This document shows, one piece after another, positions 57,197-64,000 of a DNA stretch of 64,000 bases; position 1 is the stretch's first letter, and every line of letters begins with the position of its first letter. The stretch lies in NCBI GenBank assembly GCA_039583875.1, contig CM077162.1, positions 165,683,220 through 165,747,219 on the forward strand. Direction: 5' to 3'. The notes beneath the pieces are model-generated. The model did no database searches. It had not been told where the DNA came from and saw nothing but the letters and a program-made list of their open reading frames with translations. Position numbers and translations under genes: made by a program. The stretch comes from Platanthera guangdongensis. Taxonomy: Eukaryota; Streptophyta; Magnoliopsida; Asparagales; Orchidaceae.

Positions 57197-59309
57197 AGTA
57201 ATTTCAAGATGTTTTATGAATAATATTTTTTATTTTTGACTAATAATTACACATCTTAGTTTATAACAACATGAGATTGTTTTCAAAAAAACGGTTAAAA
57301 TTTTATGAGAGTGGCAATTTCTATGAAGGAATGGAATACATTAATAATAAATAAATGGTGTTGTTATTAGCAAATTCATTTTTGCTGTTAGCAAATCATA
57401 AAATTTGAAAATCAATTGGTTACTATCAAACTACTCAAGAAATTTAAAAAAAAACTTTCAAAAATAAATATTTGTACTATACTATATCATTTGGCTTAGA
57501 AATTGAATTGCAGGTGCCCCAAAATATATTTGATTTCTAATTCCTATATCGGTGTGCTGTACATATGAGTTTTTTTATGTTGTACATACGAGTTAAGTGT
57601 ATATTAGAATATACATGTCATTTTGAATTGTGTCTTATATGTGCATTTTCTATTGAGATCTACAACTTTCATGTTGAACACGTTTTGATTTGAAGCAATT
57701 TAGACTCCCAATTTGGCCACCGAAAAAAGTCACGCCGAACATATATACGGACGTCCGGGTTCAGTGTGATATTTTTCGGGGGCCAAATCGGGGCCCTAAA
57801 CTGTCTCAAATCAAAAAGTATTCAACATAAAAGTTGTAGATCTCGACGAGATCGACAACTCTCATGTTGAATACGTTATGATTTGAAGCAGTTTAGGCCC
57901 TCGATTTGGCGCCTAAAAAGTCACGCCAAACATATGTACGAACGCCCGGGTTCGGCATGACTTTTTTCGGGGGCCAAATTGGGGGCCTAAACGGCTTCAA
58001 ATTAAAAAGTTTGAACACTTCTTATAAAAATGCACGTAGAAGACACAGTTTAAAAAAACGCGAAAAGAAATAGGATTTGCTAGAAGGCATTTTAAATAAC
58101 ATAAATATTAATATTTTGAATATTTTTTGATTTGCTAAAAGTGAAATATAATTTGTGTATAACAACGCCCTTGATAAATAGTGTAATGATGGAGTGGAAT
58201 GCATTAATATTTATAATAAAATTTTGATTGTGAAAAAAAGATATAACTATAAATAAAATATTTACCGTTAATCAAATAAAAAATAATTAGTGACTTAATA
58301 CCCTAAATTAATGAATCTTTACTTTTATTATAAAATATAATTTCTAATTAAATAACAATAAAATTATTTTTATAGCCGGTAAAAATTTCTTTGTAGAAGT
58401 ATTTGCAGCCATCTTCATTTTATGGAAGAAATATTACAAGAAATATCTTTTGTTCTTAATATTTTTATGAACATAATAGTTTTAAAATGATTTTAGCAGC
58501 ACTTATCCATCTAGGCTCCGTTTCGCACACTGGTTGCGATTATGAACATGAGGATTAAATTGTCATTCATTGATGTTCATCAAACCAACTTCATTCATTT
58601 TTATTTTCAAATGAATGATCTTTTTTAAGTGATACTTAACGAATGACGGTTAAATCAATGAGTTTACGACCACCACCACCGTGCTAAACCGAGCGTTTAA
58701 TCCTTCTTACAAGCTCAGAATTTTTGTTCCTCTTTCTCTCTCTCTCTCTTCTCCTTCTTCTCGAGCTTAATTAGTTAATTACTAGAATTCAATAAAGACT
58801 TGGAATGAAACTATAAACAAAGACATGATGTACTTAGGCATTAATGAGATTATGACAAAAGATAGCGCACAATGACGACAAAGAATCCATATTGCAGACC
58901 CTACTATAGTGGGATAAAGGCTTGAGTGTTGTTGTTGTACTAAACTAGTAATGTGTTGATCTTATTTGTTGTAGTGATGGCGGCACTATATACTCCTCCT
59001 AACTGCATCCATAAAGTAGTGAACCTTCCGGGAGAAAAAACTTGTTTCACCATGAATCACAACTGCTTTCTCCCATGCTCGGATCTTCAGAAATCATGTG
59101 CAGATCACTTCGTTGAAAACACCGAATGCGTCATCAATTTGAATGTTTGCAACTGTGTTCTTTGCCCTTTTAACCAGCCTAGTCAGGCACCCCCAACAGA
59201 ATGCCCTTTTAAGCAACACGTGAAAATTGAGCCTGGACATGGTCAACATGGAATGTGGGGACATGGAATGACGGGACATGGAAAGCTGGGACATGGAGAT
59301 TTACATTAG
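57093..59309 (+). CDS. Secreted cysteine-rich, defensin-like peptide precursor (two exons)
   Basis: Exon 1 57093-57153 (61 nt), intron 57154-58974 (GTGATT...TTGTAG), exon 2 58975-59309, giving 131 aa. The phase-1 junction restores the frame. Residues 1-24 form a signal peptide with a hydrophobic core (VASLMIFLPYLVMAA). The mature part has ten Cys: C31-x12-C44-x6-C51-x3-C55-x6-C62-x9-C72-x6-C79-x-C81-x2-C84-x12-C97. The C-x3-C and C-x-C pair and the signal-peptide exon/mature-peptide exon layout match plant defensin-like (CS-alpha-beta) genes, although the Gly-x-Cys of the gamma core is absent. The tail is His/Gly-rich with four GHG repeats. An alternative start at 58953, inside the intron, would also give a hydrophobic leader in one exon. 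Poly(A) signals lie at 59350 and 59463. Likely an apoplastic peptide; target unknown. No stops or frameshifts. Confidence 0.75.
57160..57191 (+). repeat. (CT)n microsatellite in the intron
   Basis: About 16 CT repeats lie just after the 5' splice site. Confidence 0.95.
57645..58020. repeat. Double foldback repeat in the intron
   Basis: Two successive units (57650-57830 and 57835-58010), each with arms like GATTTGAAGCAATTTAG and CTAAACTGTCTCAAATC around a GGGGGCCAAAT core. The border words GAGATCTACAACTTTCATG are shared with the foldback at 28833. Transposon family not identified. Confidence 0.75.
58514..58695. mobile_element. Possible MITE in the intron
   Basis: GGCTCCGTTTCGCAC at the left pairs with GTGCTAAACCGAGCG at the right, 15-bp inverted ends with three mismatches. 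Target duplication unclear. Confidence 0.4.
58858..58935. repeat. Dispersed plant repeat (TATCCCACT...GGGTC type)
   Basis: On the minus strand it reads ACAACAACAACACTCAAGCC then TTTATCCCACTATAGTAGGG, a well-known widespread plant repeat end (SINE/LINE tail type). Confidence 0.5.
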
Positions 59310-59349
59310 TTCAGGGATTGGGCCACTGGAGAAGCGTTCTGTTTTGAAG

Positions 59350-59468
59350 AATAAAAGTGCACTTAACAAAGTGTAAACCAACAATTAATGTTAAGCACAA
59401 CTGTGAGCTGTTAATTTACAGAGCCAATTTTAAGTTATAAATGATGTATTCCAGAATCTATGAATAAA
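59350..59468 (+). terminator. Poly(A) signals of the defensin-like gene
   Basis: AATAAA occurs at 59350-59355 and 59463-59468, 41 and 154 bp after the stop codon. Confidence 0.55.
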
Positions 59469-59575
59469 GTACAAGGAACCGAATGAAATGAATGTTTTTT
59501 CCTAAGTAAAAATCTCGCATTTCTCTCCCACCTGCATTACTCAAATTAGTTAAAATAAAATCAACATTCTGTCGC

Positions 59576-60050
59576 TTGCCTGCGACAGGCAGATGGGCGC
59601 ATCATATTCTTTCAAGACTTCATTCGTCACTGGTTTGTCCTTCATCTTCTCCTCGATCCTTGGCTTCATTAATATACGGCGGCATGGTTTGCTTTCCAAT
59701 ATCCCCACTCAAATCATGTCCATCTATGATATTTAAGGCATCTCTGAGTGTGAGAAAAAGCTGCCTTACCAGGGGTTTTGTACGATGTCTGCGAGTTGGT
59801 ATTCAGTAGGGAAAAAAACAAACTTCGATCACCCTGTGCTCTATCATCTCTCTTACGAAGTGGTATTTTAGCTCGACATTCTTGCTTTTGTTGTGATAAA
59901 TGGGGCTTTTGGAGAGGACAATTGAGGATAAAATATCACAGTAGATAGGAATTCCCTTCTCTCCCTCCTCTTCTCCTAAATCTTTTCTAATTTTCTTAAG
60001 CCAGGAGGCTTTACAGGAGACTATGGTTAATGCCACATATTCAGCTTAAG
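59576..60050 (-). pseudogene. Ty1-copia pol fragment (RNase H end)
   Basis: Minus-strand frame 60036-59803: EYVALT, SWLKKIRKDLG, IPIYCDILSSIVLSKSPIYHNKSKNVELKYHFVREMI, equivalent to the copia RNase H C-terminus (the usual CDN is CDI). It continues with a frameshift into LRDALNI (about 59730), the end of pol. No LTR is attached on the left. The right end is the TSD-like GACAA next to the LTR at 60066. Confidence 0.75.
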
Positions 60051-60104
60051 TAGATGAAAGGACAATGTTGAAAATTGTGAAGTGAAAGTAAAGGTTGATC
60101 AAGC

Positions 60105-60790
60105 AGACCGTGCGGCCTGGGCGGACTGATGGTGCGGTCTGGGTTATCTGATGGTGCGGCCTGCGTGAACTGGTGGTGTGGCTTGGGCGGCCTGTTATTG
60201 CGACCTGGTGATGCGCTCAGTCAGCTCGGCTTGTGGTTCAGCTGTTGGCTGTTCCTTGAAGTAACCGGGCGGATTGGTGGTGTATCCGCGGGAATGTGGC
60301 GGACTCTGTTCGAGTTCGCGGAGTGCGCTGTGGCGGACTGTGTTTGGAGATCACGAGATCGGCATTGGTCCATGCCCTTGATCTCTGGTGAAGCGGTTGG
60401 TGATAACCACGTTCATGGTGCCAGTCTATCTTTGAAGCTGGCGATCTGGCTTCGTGTTTATCGAGCTCACGCCAGGTGTTTGGTGAGTTGCTGGACTTGG
60501 TCACATTCTGTGACAAGTCCAGGGTATTCGTAGAACCCGCGGTGTCTGCTGGTTGACCGGGCGATCTGTGCATGTTGGTTGTGGACTCGTGTGGCGGGCT
60601 GGTGCCGTGTTCGCAAGCTGTGCGGGCTGGTGTTGTGTCCGCGTGTAGCGTGCAGACTAGTGCAGTATGTGGGTTGTTGCTGTCTGCGTGTTGTGCAGCG
60701 TGCGGACTGGTGCGGTGTTCTCCAGGTAGCAGACTGGCTTCCTGACTTGGTGTCTGGCGAATCGGCTGATGTCCAGCCTTGTCCTTGAGG
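60105..60790 (+). repeat. U3 array of GCGG-CTGGTG words
   Basis: At least 15 degenerate copies of GTGCGGNCTGG/GGCGGACTG, densest at 60108-60205 and 60560-60800. Not palindromic, unlike the other LTR arrays, but in the same position relative to the TATA box. Confidence 0.7.
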
Positions 60791-60873
60791 ACTCGGCGGA
60801 CTGTGTTGTGCTAGCTGCGACTTGGGGTGGTGATTCTATCCACTAGTACGGTCACCACACTCCTCACCCCGCC

Positions 60874-60882
60874 TATAAATAG
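60874..60882 (+). promoter_or_regulatory. TATA box of the copia LTR
   Basis: TATAAATAG lies about 80 bp after the array. Confidence 0.7.
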
Positions 60883-61603
60883 GACCCCCCATCACTTCAA
60901 TAATAACTGAATGAACAGTAAGTTGAGCGTGGGTTAATTATTGCGGCCTCGATTTTCTAGTCCGTGCGGATTGAGAAGGATTAGCTGGTTGCTGTTTGCA
61001 GATTGTGCAGCTAGCACTGTGAAGCCAGGAGTTTGGTTCAGATTGCTGTCAGGAAGCAGTAGAGCTTGCGGTTACAATCAGCGGTTTGTAGCAGGTCGCA
61101 CTTTACAGCCAGCTAGTCTTATCTCCAGCAATTGAATTTCAAGTTCAATAACCTGTTCGCCGGTCTCGACGGACTAGGCAGTCTGTTCTTTCAGTTCTGC
61201 GGTGGCTTGCAGAGCAGTCGTCTCAACAGAATAACGGGTTATCCACGGACTCCGTGGACTCCGTAGATTAGTGGTGTAACAGCGCCTTGGCGGTCTCAGC
61301 GGATTCGGCGTTCTCTAGGGCAGTCTGCCCGGCTTGAAGAGTCTTGTTTGCTTGTATGCTTCTCTATTGTACTTGGCAAAATCATGTCTCGCCATGTATA
61401 CCTAGCCTTGTAAAGTTGATAGTTGATAATATAAGATCCGTGGTTGCCCTCTATTGTTTCTGATTACTTAGCTCAGTTTATGGTTGGACTATTCCTGCGC
61501 CTTGTTCCCGCTTTTGGCTTGATCAAGTGATCAGCTTGATAGCTCTGGAAGTGTTTGCTTGGTACCAGAACTACCAGTTGATCAGCTTGTGAGATTTTCA
61601 ACA

Positions 61604-61614
61604 TGATATCAGAG
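61604..61614 (+). promoter_or_regulatory. tRNA-iMet primer-binding site (one mismatch)
   Basis: TGATATCAGAG follows the LTR directly; the usual form is TGGTATCAGAG. Confidence 0.8.
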
Positions 61615-61765
61615 GGAATAGTAGCTTGAGCAGTGATCAACCTCAGTTGTGCTCGGCGCTTCTGGAAGCTAGTAATCAATGGTTGGTGCAATGGACGGAG
61701 CTTACGCAAGGGGTCTTGGTATTGAACTTCTTCTAGCGATCAAGTTCAAGAAGTGAAAATCGTGT

Positions 61766-62530
61766 ATGAAGAGTTATGCTCTAGGCGAGGAGTTGTGGGA
61801 AGTCGTCAATGGTGACGACAAGCAAGAAGTGACTCCTACAACTGGTTCCGCTGAGAAGGTGAGAGTTTGGAGTAAGACAAATGCAAAGGCAGAGTTTGCT
61901 CTCAAATGGGCTGTCTCACCGGAGCTCTTTGATCACATCTTAGGATGTGAGTCTGTTGCTGATATATGGACAACCATTGATGGTTTGTTCAACAGGAAGA
62001 ATGCAGCAAGACTACGGTTCTTGGAGAATGAGCTGGCTAAGACAACTCAAGGAGATCTCTCTATCTCGAAGTTATTCATCAAGATGATCAAAAACCTGTG
62101 CGCTGAAATATCAGCATTGGATCCCGATGAGCCAATCTCTGAGTCTAAGTTGAAGAGGCACATAGTTCGAGGTTTGTAGAAGGAGTATGTGGCCTTTGTG
62201 ACTTCCGCTCAAGGATGGGCAACTCACCCTTCTTTGCTGGAGCTGGAAAATCGGCTGGCGTCATAGGAGAGCTTGGCTAGGCAGATGGCCAGGGTGACTA
62301 TCTTTGAAGGAGGTAGTGAAGCTATCTTCACTGATAAGAAGATGAAGAAGAGATGGGAGAAGAAAAAGAAGTCTGCTGCTGAGGATGGGCCTTCAACTTC
62401 ATATTAGCAAGAGAGGAGCGCTGCTCCTAAGAAGAACTTGAAGAAGGAGTTGAAGTGATATATGTGCAATCAGCCGGGACACTTCAAGCATGACTGCAAG
62501 GTCACGCTGCAGCCTGGGCATGTTCCAGAT
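61766..62530 (+). pseudogene. gag of the copia element
   Basis: ATG 61766; helical copia Gag core with KWAVSPELFDHI, ADIWTTIDGLF and SKLKRHIVRGL. TAG after RGL (62177), then the same frame continues through EYVAFVTSAQGW, more stops and a Lys-rich stretch to a zinc knuckle YMCNQPGHFKHDC (62460) whose first Cys codon is now TGA. Confidence 0.8.
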
Positions 62531-63262
62531 AAGGAGGGAGCTGGTTCCAGTGTTGAGGAAGCCAGGTGGGGAGGATCCTTCTTTGACAAGTACGCGTGTT
62601 TGTGCTCTTTCCACCATCGACTACCAAGATGATTGGATAGTTAACTCGCAGCGTGGTCATCACCTCACTGGAGAAGAGTCAAAGTTCTCTTCACTGCAAG
62701 CATTCTCAGGTAATAAAGTTATTATTACATCTGATGATTTTGTTCATAATGTAAAGAAGGAGGGCGTTGCTTCTTTCGATAGAGATCAGGGTCCGATTAC
62801 ATTAAGGAGTGTGTATCATGCACCTGGCATGAAGAAGAACCTCTTCTCGATGACCAACACAGTTAACGCGGGCTATCATGTTCTGTTTGGCCCAACAGAA
62901 GTAAGGTTTCTCCGCAATGTATCAGCGGCAAATGCTGATGTTGTTCATATAGGGAGAAGCGTAAGAGACTTCTTTGTTTTATCAACAATCTCTTATATTG
63001 ATCGGATGATGGCCAACGATAGCGCGACTATCTGGCATGAAAGACTAGGGCACGTTGGGATGGACAAGCTGAAAGATATGGCGATGAAGAGCCTTGTGAA
63101 AGGCTTGCCAAAGTTGTCAACCTACAGAGATGGCCACGTTTGCCGGGGTGTCAGTACGTTAAGGCTCATCGCCTTCCGTTTAATAAGTCTTGGAGGCAGC
63201 AGATACATGCTGGTGTTGATTGATGACTACTCAAGATACACTTGGGTGTATTTCAAACACAA
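62530..63262 (+). pseudogene. Protease and integrase start of the copia element (truncated)
   Basis: DDWIVNSQRGHHLTGEESKF at about 62630 stands where copia proteases have a D-S-G motif; Asp is Asn and Gly-Cys is Gln-Arg, so the active site is lost. Then LRSVYHAPGMKKNLFSM, the pre-integrase domain (TIWHERLGHVGMDKL), a frameshift at about 63145 inside the CxxC finger, and the integrase start SRYMLVLIDDYSRYTWVYF. The coding match ends at about 63262, where unrelated DNA begins. Confidence 0.8.
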
Positions 63263-64000
63263 CTGCTCAGGAACTCCAAAATCAGCACCGCAATCAGCTA
63301 CAACTCTGAACCTGAGGCATTCCAAAGACAGAACACCTCAGCAATAAAATACAAGTGATGGTAGAATGTAAGCAAAAAGTAAACAAAGTCAAGGGGCACC
63401 AACCCAAGACCAAAGTGAAAATACTAAAATAAAGTACAACAGTAAGGTACAAAAGCCAAGAGGAAACACTTACGTGAAACGTCACGTACAACAAAAGCAC
63501 ACCAAATGCACAAGACTATAAGGGAAAAAAGATCAAGATTAAATCATCAGGAAGAGAACAAACCGCTACTAGCCACCTGTGGTCAACTCCACCAAAAAAA
63601 CCAAAACGGGCGGGGTGGCCAACCCCAAAGACAATTTATCCATCTAAATTGCGGGGGAGACTGGATACTCCACCATACACCGCAAATGCCCTAACACCCA
63701 GTAGAGCCCCACAAAGTGCTAATAGGGAGAACAAACGTTGCGGTGGTGGTTTCGTCCACTAATAACACCCGAAACAAAGGAAACCCGGAAGGAAAACCCC
63801 GTAACGACCCGGGTTTAGAGCTCAGAGGCCCACCACAGCCATTCCTAGTCTGGCGGCGTGTCTCGACCCACGACATCGCCACGAAAGAATCCATGATATA
63901 AGTCTCAAGACAACAATGACACATCAGATTATACAAGACAATACAAGATTGAAATGGTGGATCAACCTTTAGGAAGAATTTACAATTCTAAATAAAATCT
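63263..64000. other. Unassigned DNA, possibly another element
   Basis: A-rich on the plus strand with no coherent protein match. CGTAACGACCCGGGTTTAGA at about 63801 resembles a gypsy LTR start, but no second end is in the window. Confidence 0.35.

Larger units (their letters stand above)
60066..61603 (+). mobile_element. 5' LTR of a Ty1-copia element
   Basis: Starts TGTTGAAAAT and ends ATTTTCAACA, perfect 10-bp inverted ends, then a primer site. It lies in the pol relic described at 59576. Contains a motif array (60105-60790) and a TATA box. Length 1538 bp. The short frames inside are not genes. Confidence 0.85.

Overview
This is nuclear DNA of a flowering plant. Nearly all of it is transposable elements nested in one another. 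The evidence is eukaryotic throughout: Ty1-copia and Ty3-gypsy LTR retrotransposons of plant-only lineages (Athila-like, Tekay chromovirus, Tat with two RNase H domains, SIRE/Maximus-like copia), a hAT element, a FAR1/MULE relic, Helitron-like elements, MITEs, long TA microsatellites, GT-AG introns and TATA boxes. I cannot name the species. No rRNA, tRNA, organelle or bacterial gene was seen. The one plausible host gene is a two-exon secreted cysteine-rich (defensin-like) peptide gene at 57093-59309.

Layout. 1-1905: 3' end and 3' LTR of an Athila-like gypsy element. 1906-4020: AT-rich DNA without genes. 4020-7354: 5' part (gag and LTR) of a SIRE-like copia on the minus strand. 7586-8600: TA repeat and a Helitron-like 5' end. 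8625-11676: decayed hAT element inside a TA repeat. 11962-12171: a MITE. 12761-25489: a full-length SIRE-like copia with 2-kb LTRs, gag, pol and a third env-like region. 25748-27430: FAR1/MULE pseudogene. 27540-30274: TA repeats, a Helitron-like element, a foldback repeat and copies of a 106-bp repeat. 30275-53793: a Tekay chromovirus on the minus strand. It was split by a 13.5-kb Tat element (36023-49480, 5-bp target duplication CCCTT), and its 5' LTR was hit by a solo copia LTR (52166-53698, target duplication AGACA). 53804-57040: Tat fragment, TA repeats and three Helitron-like elements. 57093-59309: the defensin-like gene, with transposon debris in its intron. 59576-64000: a copia pol fragment, then a copia element with LTR, gag and the start of pol, broken at about 63262.

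How it fits together. The retrotransposons follow the usual LTR-PBS-gag-pol-PPT-LTR order, but every gag-pol here is broken by stops or frameshifts. Many of these look like C-to-T decay of methylated DNA. Two things stand out. First, the LTRs of seven unrelated families each carry a private array of short GC- or CpG-rich words, mostly palindromes. In at least five promoters the array lies on the upstream side of a TATA box. In the 12761-25489 copia a second copy of the array lies inside the element, just upstream of a second TATA box and the env-like reading frame. Second, the Tat element carries two spliced genes on the strand opposite gag-pol. Each has its own TATA box; one encodes a Transposase_28-like domain, and a 12-copy 115-bp tandem array follows them.

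Coordinates of LTR ends, target duplications, primer sites and introns were read directly. Family names rest on recognised motifs and should be confirmed by profile searches.
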